DNA from: Verrucomicrobiota bacterium
GTDB taxonomy: Bacteria > Verrucomicrobiota > Verrucomicrobiia > Opitutales > UBA953
DNA length: 64,000 nucleotides
Direction of reading: 5' to 3'
NCBI GenBank assembly: GCA_015061905.1
Contig: SUVQ01000010.1
Location: forward strand, 1-64,000
Positions 34,419 to 43,765 of the stretch are shown here, piece after piece (within the stretch, counting starts at the first letter, position 1; every line of letters starts with the position of its first letter). The position numbers and the translations under genes are program-made. Below the pieces are notes generated by a model. The model did no database searches. It saw nothing but the letters and a program-made list of their open reading frames with translations, and had not been told where the DNA came from.

Positions 34419-35843
34419 TTACAGAATTGCGCCGGGCTTGATTTCGGCGGCGGCGGGGAATTTTGCTAAAAGTTCATTGGCGGCGGCGACAAAGTTGTCG
34501 ACCTGCATGCCTGCCGTTCCCGTTTCGGCGGCGGCGATTTTGGCGATCGCGTCGAAATCGTCGCGGGAAAGTTTCAGGCGACCGTCTTCGGCGAGGCGGT
34601 CGAACAGGTTATTGTTCGAAATTTTGCCTTGGCGAATATCGCGCGCGGTGGCGACGGCGTGTTCCTTGATGACTTCGTGCGCGGTTTCGCGCCCCACTCC
34701 GCGTTTGACGGCTTCCATCATGATGGTCGTCGTCAGCAGGAACGGCAGGTAATAATTCTTTTCTCGCTCGATGACGGGAACGTTAATTTCCATTTGGTTC
34801 AAAATGACGAGGAAGGTTTCGAGCAACGCATCAATCGCGAAGAAGGAATCCGGGAGCGCCACGCGGCGCACGACGGAGCAGGAAACGTCGCCTTCGTTCC
34901 ATTGGTCGCCGGCGAGATCCGCCGCCATAGCGAGATAGCCTTTCAAAATAACGTGCAGACCGTTCAGGCGTTCGCAGCTGCGGGAATTCATTTTGTGCGG
35001 CATCGCGGAAGAGCCGACTTGTCCCGGCAGGAAGCCTTCGCTGGCGAGCTCGTGTCCCGCCATCAGGCGCAATGTTTTCGCGAAGCTGGACGCGCCGGAG
35101 CCGATGTGGACGAGCGTGGAAATCGTCGCAAAATCGAGCGAGCGCGGGTAAACCTGCCCCGTTGCATTGAATGCGTGCGGAATGCCGAGGTGTTTGCGGA
35201 CGCGGGAATCAAATTCCATCGCCTTTTCGACATCGTGGTCAAACAGCGTGAGCAAATCGAGTTGCGTGCCGACGGCACCTTTTACGCCGCGCGCCGGGTA
35301 GTTGGCGATAAGCGCGTCGAGCTCCCGCAGAGCGACGAGCATGTCTTCGCCGAACATCGCGAAACGCTTGCCGAAAGTCGTGAGCTGTGCCGCAACGTTG
35401 TGCGTGCGGGAAGTCATCGCAATGTCGCGCGTTTCTGCGGCACGCTCGGCGAGGCGTTTGACGGCGGCGACGGTTTTGAGGCGAATGTATTCGAGCGAGC
35501 GGAAGACCTGAAGCTGTTCGACGGATTCCGTGAGGTCGCGGGAAGTCATTCCCTTGTGAATGTGCTCAAAGCCGGCGAGATCGCAAAATTCTTCGATGCG
35601 GGCTTTGACGTCGTGGCGCGTGATGCGTTCCCGCGCGTTGATGGAATCGAGATTGACGTTTTCCTTGACGCGTTCGTAAGCCTCAATGGCTTCAGCGGGA
35701 ATGTCGAGCCCGAGGTCGCGCTGAGCGCGCATGACGGCGATCCAAAATTCGCGTTCGAGGATGATGCGTCCGGTTGCCGACCAGATTTTGCGAATCGGTT
35801 CCGTGGCGTAGCGTTGAGCGAGAACGTCTGCGATTTGTTCCAT
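34419..35843 (-). CDS. purB: Adenylosuccinate lyase
   Basis: PurB, 474 residues from ATG 35843, of the fumarase/aspartase superfamily. It releases fumarate from SAICAR and adenylosuccinate in purine synthesis. Signature regions are GMTSRDLTESVEQLQ near 97-111, SRTHNVAAQLTTFGKR near 143-158 (catalytic His) and the superfamily signature GSSAMPHKMNSRSCE near 281-295. An upstream in-frame extension of 23 residues is low-complexity and is left out. It is divergent from clpP. The end has an Ala-rich helix typical of longer PurB forms. Confidence 0.95.
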   Translation of the reverse strand: MEQIADVLAQRYATEPIRKIWSATGRIILEREFWIAVMRAQRDLGLDIPAEAIEAYERVKENVNLDSINARERITRHDVKARIEEFCDLAGFEHIHKGMTSRDLTESVEQLQVFRSLEYIRLKTVAAVKRLAERAAETRDIAMTSRTHNVAAQLTTFGKRFAMFGEDMLVALRELDALIANYPARGVKGAVGTQLDLLTLFDHDVEKAMEFDSRVRKHLGIPHAFNATGQVYPRSLDFATISTLVHIGSGASSFAKTLRLMAGHELASEGFLPGQVGSSAMPHKMNSRSCERLNGLHVILKGYLAMAADLAGDQWNEGDVSCSVVRRVALPDSFFAIDALLETFLVILNQMEINVPVIEREKNYYLPFLLTTTIMMEAVKRGVGRETAHEVIKEHAVATARDIRQGKISNNNLFDRLAEDGRLKLSRDDFDAIAKIAAAETGTAGMQVDNFVAAANELLAKFPAAAEIKPGAIL

Positions 35844-35927
35844 AAGTTTTTGAAAGAAATTGAAATAAAATTTAAAAGCGTAAATTATCCGAAAAAATCG
35901 GCGTTCCCGCAAATATTAAAAATTAGC

Positions 35928-35944
35928 TGGCACAGGACTTGCAT
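35928..35944 (+). promoter_or_regulatory. Sigma-54-type promoter before clpP cluster
   Basis: TGGCAC-N5-TTGCA with GG and GC ten bases apart, the exact spacing of the -24/-12 element. The expected start of transcription is near 35954 and the clpP ATG is at 35974. The match is to the core consensus. No enhancer site was identified, and rpoN is not in the window. Confidence 0.6.
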
Positions 35945-35973
35945 GAAAAATAGAATTTCACCCACTTTTTATC

Positions 35974-36615
35974 ATGTGCGAAGAAGACAATAAGAAAAAC
36001 AACGCCGAATCCGCTCCCGTAGCGGCGCAGATTCAGAAAGAATTTCTCAGGCAACGGAAAATTTTTCTTTGGGGCGCAGTCGAAGATTCCAGCGCGCGCG
36101 ACATCACGGAAAAGCTGCTTTATCTGGAAGCGACGGAGCCGGGAATGCCGATTACCTTTTACATCAATACGCCGGGCGGATCGATTACTGCCGGAATGGC
36201 GATTTATGACACGATAAAGCTCATTTCCTCGCCGGTAAAAGTCGTGGTTACCGGCATGGCGGCTTCAATGGGCTCCATTCTTTTGAGCGCTCCCGCAAAA
36301 GGAAATCGTTTTCTTTATCCGCACGCGCGGGTGATGATTCACCAACCGCTGATTATGGGGCAATTTCAGGGACCGGCAGTCGACATCCATATTCAGGCGC
36401 AGGAAATGGAGCGCACGCGCGACGAGCTAAATCGCATTCTTTCATCGGCTTCCGGGCAACCGCTTGAAAAAATTCGTGCGGACACGGATCGCGACTTTTA
36501 TCTGACCGCGGAAGAAGCCATCGCCTACGGGCTTGCCGATGCGATTGTTTCCCCGGAAGGCGCGACGCCGAACGCCGCCAAGAGCAAACTTCCCGCTTCG
36601 CGCAAAAAGAAATAA
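35974..36615 (+). CDS. clpP: ATP-dependent Clp protease proteolytic subunit
   Basis: ClpP, 213 residues, a tetradecameric serine peptidase that degrades proteins fed by Clp ATPases. The catalytic triad is intact: Ser98 in GMAASMGS, His123 in MIHQPL, and Asp170 in ADTDRDFYL. The N-terminus (about 20 residues) and Lys-rich C-terminus are longer than the core. No clpX or clpA is adjacent. It is first of six plus-strand genes with 2-23 bp gaps and has a sigma-54-like promoter just upstream. Confidence 0.96.
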   Translation: MCEEDNKKNNAESAPVAAQIQKEFLRQRKIFLWGAVEDSSARDITEKLLYLEATEPGMPITFYINTPGGSITAGMAIYDTIKLISSPVKVVVTGMAASMGSILLSAPAKGNRFLYPHARVMIHQPLIMGQFQGPAVDIHIQAQEMERTRDELNRILSSASGQPLEKIRADTDRDFYLTAEEAIAYGLADAIVSPEGATPNAAKSKLPASRKKK

Positions 36616-36624
36616 ACTCTGCGC

Positions 36625-37326
36625 ATGCGCCGAATCCCTTCCATATCCGAATTGCGTTCCCGCGTTCGTGATTTTTGGACGCATTCCGTTACGAACAAAA
36701 TCGTGGTGCTTTGCGTCGCGATTTTTGTCGCGCAATCTCTGCATTGGTTTTTCGCGAACGCGTTTTCGCTGAACGCGGTATGGGTGCACGAGGGATTTTG
36801 GCTGAACTTTGTCAGCTACGGCTTTCTGCACGGGGACTTTTGGCATCTTGCGCTGAACATGCTCGCCCTTTACTTTGCCGGGAACGCCGTAGAACGCTAT
36901 GATTCGGCGCGCAATGCGCTGATTGCCTTTTTCGGCGGAGTAATTCTCGGCGGGATCGTGTGGTATGCCTGCGTGCTTGCCTTTGCCGTTGCTCCGCTTG
37001 AGGCGACCTTAGTCGGTGCCTCTGCGGGAATTGCCGCCCTATTCGCTTATTTCTCCGTGCTCTATCGCGATTCGGAGATTCGGGCGATGATTTTCTTCGT
37101 GCTTCCGGTAAAAATGCGCGCGTGGGTGATTTTTGCCGTGCTCGCCGCGCTCTCGCTATTCGGGCTTGTGGCAGATGAATTGCCCGCATTGCGAAGCGGC
37201 TTGCAACAATCCGTTTCCATTGCGCATTCGGCGCACCTCGGCGGGATTCTTTTCGGCGCGATTTTCGCGCTTGCCTACGACCGCTTTCGTGGACGTTTCG
37301 GGAACGTTCGCTATTTTCATCGTTAA
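36625..37326 (+). CDS. Rhomboid family intramembrane serine protease
   Basis: A 233-residue membrane protein with about six hydrophobic segments. Rhomboid landmarks are HGDFWHLALNM near 69-79, the active Ser in VGASAG (Ser133) and the His in AHLGGILFG (His204). It cleaves helices within the membrane. It lies 9 bp after clpP and 23 bp before the S41 protease gene, so three unrelated proteases share one transcription unit. Substrates are unknown. Confidence 0.9.
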   Translation: MRRIPSISELRSRVRDFWTHSVTNKIVVLCVAIFVAQSLHWFFANAFSLNAVWVHEGFWLNFVSYGFLHGDFWHLALNMLALYFAGNAVERYDSARNALIAFFGGVILGGIVWYACVLAFAVAPLEATLVGASAGIAALFAYFSVLYRDSEIRAMIFFVLPVKMRAWVIFAVLAALSLFGLVADELPALRSGLQQSVSIAHSAHLGGILFGAIFALAYDRFRGRFGNVRYFHR

Positions 37327-37349
37327 AAAAAACTACTTCAACATTTCTC

Positions 37350-39710
37350 ATGCTAATAAAGAAAAAAATCATCTTCGGATTATCTCTTGCCTGCTTTGCC
37401 GCCGGTGCTTTTGCCGTCGCGGGAACGCTTTCCGAAAGCGCGCCCGCCATTGTTGCCCCGGAACAGGAAAACCTGCGCTACACCACGACGCAGGACATGA
37501 AAATCGAAACCTGCCTCACGGCGTTTTTCCTTGAGCGGGCGCATATTTCGCAGAAAAAAATTGCCGAGCTGGACATGGGAGAGCTCATCGAATCCGATTG
37601 CTCTTCGCTGGATTCCACGCGCTCGATTTTCCTGCAAAGCGATATCGAGGCGATGAAATCGCGCTTCGCGCCGACGTTATCGGATCACCTTTCCCGCGGA
37701 AATCTTCACGCGGCATTCACCATTTACAATCTTTTTCTGAAGCGCCTCGACGAGCGCATTGCGAAAATTGAGCTTCGCTTGGAAAAGCCGGAATCTTTCA
37801 ACCTGAATCGGGAAGACTCGCTCAATCTCAACCGCAAAAAAGAGCAATGGCCCGCGAACGAAACCGCCGCCGATGAACTTTGGGAAAAACGCCTCACCAG
37901 CGAAATTATCACGGAGCTCCTCGGCGAGGAAAAAGAGGAACGCTCCGAAGCGTCCGACGACGAAGAAGGCGCGCCGCAAACAGCTCCCGACGAAGCGCAC
38001 CCGACTCCGGAATCCGTTTCCGCCGCCTGCGAAAAATTGCGGGAACGCTATTCCAAATTACGCGATAATCTCAAACTTGAGCCCTGGGAAGTGGAAGAAA
38101 TTTTCCTCAACGCCCTGACCACGCAATACGACCCGCACACATCCTTTTTCTCCAAGCAATCCATGGAGGAATTTGAGATTATGATGCGCAATTCGCTTTG
38201 CGGAATCGGTGCCGTTTTGACGATGGAAGACGGCTACTGCACGATTCGCGAAATCATGCCGGGCTCTCCGGTGGAACGCTCGGGAAAACTTTCCGTCGGC
38301 GACCGTATCGTCGCCGTCAACGCCGAAGGGAAAAACGAATCGCTGACGGATGTCGTAGGCATGCGCCTCAATCGCATTGTCCGCATGTTGCGCGGAGAAA
38401 AAGGCGTTCCCGTAACCTTGCTCGTGGAATCCGGGAACGATCATTCTCGTTCGATGATTACGCTGACGCGCGACGAAGTAAAACTGACGGAGCAACTCGC
38501 TTCAGCTCAAATTTTTGAAGTTCCCGAAGGCGAAAATACCGTTCCCGTCGGCGTTATCAGCCTGCCCTCGTTCTACGGGAAAGACCGCTCGGACAAAGCC
38601 TCGTTTTCAACATCCGAAGACGTTAAAGAACTTTTGGGAAAACTTAAAAAAGCCAAGGTCAAAGCTGTCGTTTTGGACTTGCGGCGCAACGGCGGCGGCT
38701 ACCTCAACGAAGCCATCGATTTGCTGGAACTTTTCGTCGGTCCGGGCGTTCCCGCCTTGCAGACACGCGGCTCCGGCTCGCGCCCGAGCAAACTCGTAAC
38801 CGGCGGCACATTCGGCATGGCGCGTAGTCTTTTTTCGAATACGCCGGAGTGGACGGGACCGGTAATCGTTCTCGTTTCCAAATTGAGCGCATCGGCAAGC
38901 GAAATTGTCGCCGGCGCATTGCAGGATAATCGCCGGGCGATTATCGTCGGAGACCCGCAAACACACGGCAAAGGCTCGGTTCAGGAAGTGATTCCCTTCA
39001 AGGCTTACGACTCGTCGCAGGAAGCTTCCATTAAACTCACGCGCAGCAAATGGTATGCGCCTTCGGGCAAATCGATTCAGATTAAGGGCGTCGCTTCGGA
39101 CGTCGTTACGCCGTCCGTTTACAGCGTGCTTCCCGTCGGCGAAGGCGATCTTGACCGCCCCTTGCCGTGGGATTTAGTGCCGTCGGTTCTCAGCGACGAG
39201 CTTCCCGAATGGCTGAGCGCGCCGGTTTCGCCGGAGCTGATTGAAATCCTCGCCGAGAACAGCCGCCGCCGCCAAGCGGAATTGCCGGAATTTCTGACGC
39301 ACAACCGCACCATCGCATGGCTGGACGAGCGCGAAAAAGACAAAACGCTCCCGCTCAGCATCAATGAACGCTTGGCTCTGCGCGATAACGACAAGGCGTT
39401 CTACGACCTCGTAAAAAAAGAATACACCGACTTGAGCGAAGAAAACGGTTTTAAGAAAACGGAAATCAAACTGGATTCCGCACTCGAACAGGAAAAAGAA
39501 TCCGAAGCGAACCATTCCAAGTCGAAGAAAAAATCGCTTCTGAAGTCTAACTCAAATGCGCTTCCGGGAATCTCCGGCGAGGACGAGGAAGACGAATGGC
39601 CCGACTACGACGTGCTCCTCCGCGAAGCCGTGCGCATTGCCGCAGATTGGGTCGAAATTCTCGAAAAAGAAAAAGCCGTGCAACTTTCCGCCGTCGAAGC
39701 AAAAAATTAA
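37350..39710 (+). CDS. prc: C-terminal processing (tail-specific) protease, S41
   Basis: A 786-residue exported protease like Prc/Tsp. Signal peptide 1-22. An N-terminal helical domain reaches about 270, including an acidic linker near 195-230 (EEKEERSEASDDEEGAP). A PDZ domain lies at 285-375 (IREIMPGSPVERSGKLSVGD). The S41 catalytic domain has the Ser region LSASASEIVAGALQD (near 512-526) and Lys in THGKGSVQ (near 538). The C-terminal DUF3340-like domain is followed by an acidic end. It degrades periplasmic proteins by their C-termini. It is third in the clpP cluster. Confidence 0.92.
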   Translation: MLIKKKIIFGLSLACFAAGAFAVAGTLSESAPAIVAPEQENLRYTTTQDMKIETCLTAFFLERAHISQKKIAELDMGELIESDCSSLDSTRSIFLQSDIEAMKSRFAPTLSDHLSRGNLHAAFTIYNLFLKRLDERIAKIELRLEKPESFNLNREDSLNLNRKKEQWPANETAADELWEKRLTSEIITELLGEEKEERSEASDDEEGAPQTAPDEAHPTPESVSAACEKLRERYSKLRDNLKLEPWEVEEIFLNALTTQYDPHTSFFSKQSMEEFEIMMRNSLCGIGAVLTMEDGYCTIREIMPGSPVERSGKLSVGDRIVAVNAEGKNESLTDVVGMRLNRIVRMLRGEKGVPVTLLVESGNDHSRSMITLTRDEVKLTEQLASAQIFEVPEGENTVPVGVISLPSFYGKDRSDKASFSTSEDVKELLGKLKKAKVKAVVLDLRRNGGGYLNEAIDLLELFVGPGVPALQTRGSGSRPSKLVTGGTFGMARSLFSNTPEWTGPVIVLVSKLSASASEIVAGALQDNRRAIIVGDPQTHGKGSVQEVIPFKAYDSSQEASIKLTRSKWYAPSGKSIQIKGVASDVVTPSVYSVLPVGEGDLDRPLPWDLVPSVLSDELPEWLSAPVSPELIEILAENSRRRQAELPEFLTHNRTIAWLDEREKDKTLPLSINERLALRDNDKAFYDLVKKEYTDLSEENGFKKTEIKLDSALEQEKESEANHSKSKKKSLLKSNSNALPGISGEDEEDEWPDYDVLLREAVRIAADWVEILEKEKAVQLSAVEAKN

Positions 39711-39732
39711 AAAACGCGGAAGAAAAAATCAA

Positions 39733-40785
39733 ATGAACGAAGCTCTTTTTTCTCCGGCTAAAACGCCGATACACGTTGTCGTTACCGGCGGCGGCGGATT
39801 TCTCGGGAACGCGATTTTGCGTCATTGCCGCGCGCACGGATGGGAGGTCGTCGCGCTCGGACGCACGCCGCGCCCGGATTTAGTCGGCGAAGGCGTAAGT
39901 TTTTCTTCACTCGATATTTCCCGCCCGGAAAATATCGAGAAGCTTGCCGAAATTTTCACCGGCGCCGATGTCGTTTTTCACACCGCGGCGAAAGCCGGTG
40001 TTTGGGGAAAATACGCGGATTTTGAAAAGGCGAACCTCACGGGAACGCGCAATGTGATAGAAGCCTGCCGCCGCGCGGGAACGCGCAATCTCGTCTACAC
40101 GAGCACGCCGAGCGTCGTTTTTAACGGGAACGCAATTTGCGGCGGGAACGAGTCCCTGCCCTACTATTCGGGAAAACTTTCGCCTTATGCAAAAACAAAA
40201 GCGGAAGCCGAAGCCGAAGTGCGTCGCGCGCATTCCGGAAATTTGCGCACGGTTTCCCTGCGCCCGCACCTGATTTGGGGCGTAGGCGATCCGCATTTGC
40301 TACCGCGAGTCATCGAACAGGCTTCGCAAATGAAACTGCGTATCGTCGGCGACGGGAAAAACAAGGTCGATTTAACGCACGTCGAAAACGCCGCGCACGC
40401 GCATTTGCTCGCCGCCGAAGCCCTGCTTGCCGACAATCCTGCGCTCTGCAAAAATCCGAACGGCAACGGGAACGCGTATTTTGTTTCGGACGGAGCGCCC
40501 GTCGTTCTCTGGGACTGGATTAACAATTTTCTTACCGGGCTCGGCGTTCCCGCCGTCACGGGGAAAATTTCCTTCAAGGCGGCTTACCGCGCGGGAACGT
40601 TGCTTGAATTTTTTTGGAAAATTTTCGGTGTCGCGGGAGAGCCGCCGATTACGCGCTTCGTTGCCACCGAGCTTTCGCACGACCACTGGTTTGACATTTC
40701 CGCGCTGAAAAAAGACCTGGGCTACGCGCCGATTGTTTCCGATGCCGAAGGCGTGCGCCGCCTGCTTGAAAATTACTCACGGTAA
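39733..40785 (+). CDS. NAD(P)-dependent oxidoreductase, OleD-like
   Basis: A 350-residue short-chain (extended SDR) enzyme of the 3-beta-HSD/epimerase group. NAD site VTGGGGFLGNA is at residues 17-27, the FHTAAKAGVWGKY stretch near 85-97 and YTSTPSVVFNG near 123-133, with a YAKTK active-site pair. The AAKAG(V/A)WG and YTSTPSVV wording closely resembles OleD, the 2-alkyl-3-ketoalkanoate reductase of long-chain olefin synthesis. No oleA, oleB or oleC is nearby, so the substrate may differ. ATG 39733 avoids overlap with prc. Confidence 0.82.
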   Translation: MNEALFSPAKTPIHVVVTGGGGFLGNAILRHCRAHGWEVVALGRTPRPDLVGEGVSFSSLDISRPENIEKLAEIFTGADVVFHTAAKAGVWGKYADFEKANLTGTRNVIEACRRAGTRNLVYTSTPSVVFNGNAICGGNESLPYYSGKLSPYAKTKAEAEAEVRRAHSGNLRTVSLRPHLIWGVGDPHLLPRVIEQASQMKLRIVGDGKNKVDLTHVENAAHAHLLAAEALLADNPALCKNPNGNGNAYFVSDGAPVVLWDWINNFLTGLGVPAVTGKISFKAAYRAGTLLEFFWKIFGVAGEPPITRFVATELSHDHWFDISALKKDLGYAPIVSDAEGVRRLLENYSR

Positions 40786-40787
40786 AA

Positions 40788-41228
40788 ATGACGGAACCCG
40801 AAACAGAAATCGCAACGGGAACGCCGCAGGAAAAATCCCGCAAACCGGAAGCTCTAAACAAAGCGTGGCTTTTCCTCGCGCTCATCGGTTTCCTCGCCGC
40901 ATTTCTTTTTCAGTGGAAAAACAGCCTCGACCAAAGCTCCATCTCGGAAACCGATTCCGGCTCCGTGGTGCGCGTGAAATTTGAAGAAGGCTACTTTAAA
41001 TTTTTCTCCGACAAGGAAGTTCCGCTCAAAGATATTTTTGTCTGTGATGCCGACGGGAAAATTCTCGCCGCGCTGATTCCCGCGCCGCAGAAAGCGAATG
41101 CGTTCACGCCCGAACTTCGCGTTCCGCCGGAAGTCGCCGCCGAGCCGCGCTTCGTCAACATCGTCGTGCCTTCGCTGAAAAGCGACGGAATCCCGCTTGT
41201 GCTCAAACTCGAAAACCCGCTTCGTTAA
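40788..41228 (+). CDS. Single-span membrane protein of unknown function
   Basis: Not recognised. 146 residues with one membrane segment near 27-44 (AWLFLALIGFLAAFLF) after a cytoplasmic tail, then a soluble domain with alternating charged strands ending LKLENPL. It starts 2 bp after the OleD-like stop and ends 12 bp before the Ppx/GppA gene, so it is co-transcribed. Confidence 0.6.
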   Translation: MTEPETEIATGTPQEKSRKPEALNKAWLFLALIGFLAAFLFQWKNSLDQSSISETDSGSVVRVKFEEGYFKFFSDKEVPLKDIFVCDADGKILAALIPAPQKANAFTPELRVPPEVAAEPRFVNIVVPSLKSDGIPLVLKLENPLR

Positions 41229-41240
41229 TTCTTTTTTTCC

Positions 41241-42125
41241 ATGCGCTCAGCGGTCATAGATATCGGCTCGAACTCGATAAAACTTCTCGTCGCCGACGGC
41301 GTAAACGCGACTCCGGTTTTTGAAACAATTCGCGAAACTCGGCTTTCGCCGAACACCGAAAGCGCGCGGGAACGCATTGACGATACGGCTTTTTCCGCCG
41401 GAATAAACACCGTGCATGAGCTTTTTCAAATCGCCCGAAGCCACGCCCCCGAAAAAATCGCCGTCGTCGGCACCAGTCTGTTTCGCACCGCCGAGAACGC
41501 TGCGGAGTTTGCCCGCGCCGTTGAGGTAGCGACGGGAACGCCGATGCAGATTTTGTCCGGCGAGGAAGAAGCCGCCCTCGTTGCCGCCGGAGTTTTAACG
41601 GATGAGCGGATTCATGCGCCGTGCGCGATTTTTGACCTCGGCGGCGGGAGCCTCGAATTTATCGCCCGCCCGGCAAGTTCCGATAAAAACGTTTTCGAAA
41701 TCTCGTGGAAGCTGGGAGCGGTGCGCCTTTCGCGTAAATTTTTTCCGGATACAAAAGCTCCGATCTCGCGGGAACGCCTCGCGGAACTGCAAGCGCATGT
41801 CAGAGAAAAACTTGGTGATGTTCTGTCGCAACAAATTCCGAGCGCGGCACAAATTGTGTTTTGCGGCGGCGCGGCGGGAATTTCCGAACGACTTCTTCCC
41901 GAGCTGTCGGCAAGCGCGATGAAAACGCTTTTGCACCAACTTTGCGCGGGAACGCTTGCGGAGCGAGTTGCCCTCGGCGTTCCCGAAAAACGAGCAGATA
42001 TTTTTCCGGCAGCCCTTGCCGTTTTTACCGAAATTTGCGGCGCAGGAAATATTTCCCGCGCCGTGTATACGACGCGAAACTTGCGCTACGGGCTTTGCGC
42101 ACGATTAAATTCCGCCGCAGGCTGA
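41241..42125 (+). CDS. Ppx/GppA family phosphatase
   Basis: A 294-residue protein of the exopolyphosphatase/guanosine-pentaphosphatase family (actin-like ATPase fold). It opens with VIDIGSNSIKLLVAD and has TSLFRTAENAAEF, ILSGEEEAALVAAGV, FDLGGGSLEF near 130-139 and FCGGAAG. It is the short form, lacking the C-terminal HD-like domains of E. coli Ppx or GppA. It could degrade polyphosphate or (p)ppGpp-type nucleotides. It is last in the clpP cluster. Confidence 0.9.
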   Translation: MRSAVIDIGSNSIKLLVADGVNATPVFETIRETRLSPNTESARERIDDTAFSAGINTVHELFQIARSHAPEKIAVVGTSLFRTAENAAEFARAVEVATGTPMQILSGEEEAALVAAGVLTDERIHAPCAIFDLGGGSLEFIARPASSDKNVFEISWKLGAVRLSRKFFPDTKAPISRERLAELQAHVREKLGDVLSQQIPSAAQIVFCGGAAGISERLLPELSASAMKTLLHQLCAGTLAERVALGVPEKRADIFPAALAVFTEICGAGNISRAVYTTRNLRYGLCARLNSAAG

Positions 42126-42383
42126 GCTTGCGCTTTTGCCTTGCAAGAGCAAAGGCGCCGTCCCAAACTCTACGCCGCTCTGCAGTGTTCGACCCTTCGT
42201 TAAAACGCTCTTTTCCTATGAGTCTATTAAGGGATTTGCGAAATACGCGGAAACGCCAAACCGCCTCGCGCGGAAGGCGGGAACGCGTGCATGCGAAGCC
42301 CACCTTGCTGTAAATGGTGCAAGAGATTTATCTGAAGACGACACAGGCGGAGCTTTTTTTGTCCGCTTAGCCGAAGAACTTTC
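42126..42383. other. Gene-free stretch before the tRNA promoter
   Basis: About 260 bp between the Ppx/GppA gene and the tRNA promoter, with one octamer copy near 42280. Short frames on both strands (one running through the tRNA) show no conserved features. I see nothing else here. Confidence 0.6.
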
Positions 42384-42412
42384 TTGACAGCGCGACAGGG
42401 AAAAGATTTTAT
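42384..42412 (+). promoter_or_regulatory. Sigma-70-type promoter of tRNA-Gly
   Basis: TTGACA (42384-42389), a 17-bp spacer, and TTTTAT (42407-42412), about 31 bp before the mature tRNA 5' end. The -35 box is perfect. Confidence 0.7.
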
Positions 42413-42443
42413 TAGTTATATTTTTATTGCTTTGGCAATCTAA

Positions 42444-42519
42444 GCGGGCGTAGCTCAATTGGTAGAGTACCACCTTGCCAAGGTGGATGTTGGCGGTTCG
42501 AACCCGCTCGCCCGCTCCA
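42444..42519 (+). tRNA. tRNA-Gly (GCC)
   Basis: A 76-nt cloverleaf with acceptor GCGGGCG pairing with CGCCCGC, a D arm with AATTGGTAG, anticodon stem CCACC/GGTGG around the loop TTGCCAA (anticodon GCC), and T loop TTCGAAC. The 3' CCA is encoded. It is followed directly by a terminator. Confidence 0.98.
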
Positions 42520-42525
42520 CTTTCC

Positions 42526-42556
42526 AAATCCCGTGTTACCACACGGGATTTTTTTG
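42526..42556 (+). terminator. tRNA-Gly terminator
   Basis: AAATCCCGTGT, loop TACC, ACACGGGATTTTTTT: an 11-bp stem and T run right after the tRNA. Confidence 0.93.
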
Positions 42557-42601
42557 AACGATAAGCTCCGCTCTCTCCGCTTTAATGACAAAGGATTTTC
42601 T

Positions 42602-43765
42602 ATGATTTACGATTTCACTTATTTCAATCCCACGAAAATTTATTTCGGAAAAAACGCCCTCGCTAATTTGGACGGCGAACTGAAAAACTACGGCAAAAAC
42701 ATTCTCCTGCTTTACGGGAAAAACGCCATTAAGCAAATCGGGCTTTACGACGAGATTATCGCAACGCTGAACGCCTGCGGGAAAAACATCGTCGAACTCG
42801 CAGGAATCAACGCGAACCCGCGCTACTCTCAAGTGCTGGAGGGCGCGCGCCTCGTTCGCGAAAACAAAATCGACCTGATTCTCGCCGTCGGCGGCGGGAG
42901 CGTCGTCGATTGCGCCAAAGCGATCTCCGTTTCCGCCTACGCCGAAGGCGATCCGTGGCAACGCTACTGGATCGATTTTGAGCCCGTAAACAATCCGATC
43001 GTTCCCGTCGGCACCGTTCTGACAATGGCGGGAACGGCATCCGAAATGAACGGCGGCTCCGTTATCACGCACGAAGAAAAAATCATCAAAGCCGGGCGCG
43101 TGTTCCCGCCGGAAGTTAATCCGAAGTTCTCCGTTCTGAATCCGGAATTTACTTATTCCGTGCCGAAACTTCAAATGGTGAGCGGGATTTTTGACATTTT
43201 TTCGCACCTGCTCGAACAGTATTTTTCGGGAACGGACGACAACACCACCGATTACCTCATCGAAGGTGTGCTTGAATCGCTGATAAACAGTGCCCGCGTT
43301 GCCATCAAAAATCCCACGGATTACGAGGCGCGAAGCAATATCATGTGGTGCGCGACGCTCGCGCTCAACACCGTTACCGGGCTTTCAAAAACGCAGGACT
43401 GGGAAGTTCACATGATTGAACACCAGCTCGGCGCTTACACCGATTGTCCGCACGGCTTGGGCTTGGCGGTTATTTCCGTGCCGTATTATAAATTTATTTA
43501 CAAATACGGACTTCCGAAGTTTGTGCGCTTTGCCAAAAAGATTTGGAAAATCGAGTCTGACGGCAAGACGGACGAAGAAATCGCCCTCGCGGGAATTGAC
43601 GCGCTCGCGGCATTTATCCGCGAACTCGGGATTCCGTCTTCCCTGCGGGAACTCGGTGCAACGGAAGCCATGCTCCCGGAAATCGCCCGCACCACCGTTA
43701 AAGGCGGCGGCTACAAAAAACTTTCCGAATCCGACATTCTCGCCATCCTCCGCGCCTGCTACTAA
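42602..43765 (+). CDS. Iron-containing (butanol-type) alcohol dehydrogenase
   Basis: A 387-residue group III alcohol dehydrogenase, like BdhA/YugJ and YqhD, reducing aldehydes with NAD(P)H. The N-terminal NAD domain includes YFGKNAL and GGGSVVDCAKAI near 96-107. Metal-ligand His residues lie in IFDIFSHLLEQYF, MIEHQLGAYTDCPHGLGLA (near 274-292). It starts after the tRNA terminator with its own leader. The physiological aldehyde is unknown; such enzymes balance redox in fermentation or detoxify aldehydes. Confidence 0.93.
   Translation: MIYDFTYFNPTKIYFGKNALANLDGELKNYGKNILLLYGKNAIKQIGLYDEIIATLNACGKNIVELAGINANPRYSQVLEGARLVRENKIDLILAVGGGSVVDCAKAISVSAYAEGDPWQRYWIDFEPVNNPIVPVGTVLTMAGTASEMNGGSVITHEEKIIKAGRVFPPEVNPKFSVLNPEFTYSVPKLQMVSGIFDIFSHLLEQYFSGTDDNTTDYLIEGVLESLINSARVAIKNPTDYEARSNIMWCATLALNTVTGLSKTQDWEVHMIEHQLGAYTDCPHGLGLAVISVPYYKFIYKYGLPKFVRFAKKIWKIESDGKTDEEIALAGIDALAAFIRELGIPSSLRELGATEAMLPEIARTTVKGGGYKKLSESDILAILRACY

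Noticed and set aside
42216-42542. A 108-codon minus-strand open frame crossing the tRNA-Gly gene
   Set aside because: It runs antisense through the whole tRNA and its terminator; such frames are a known artefact.
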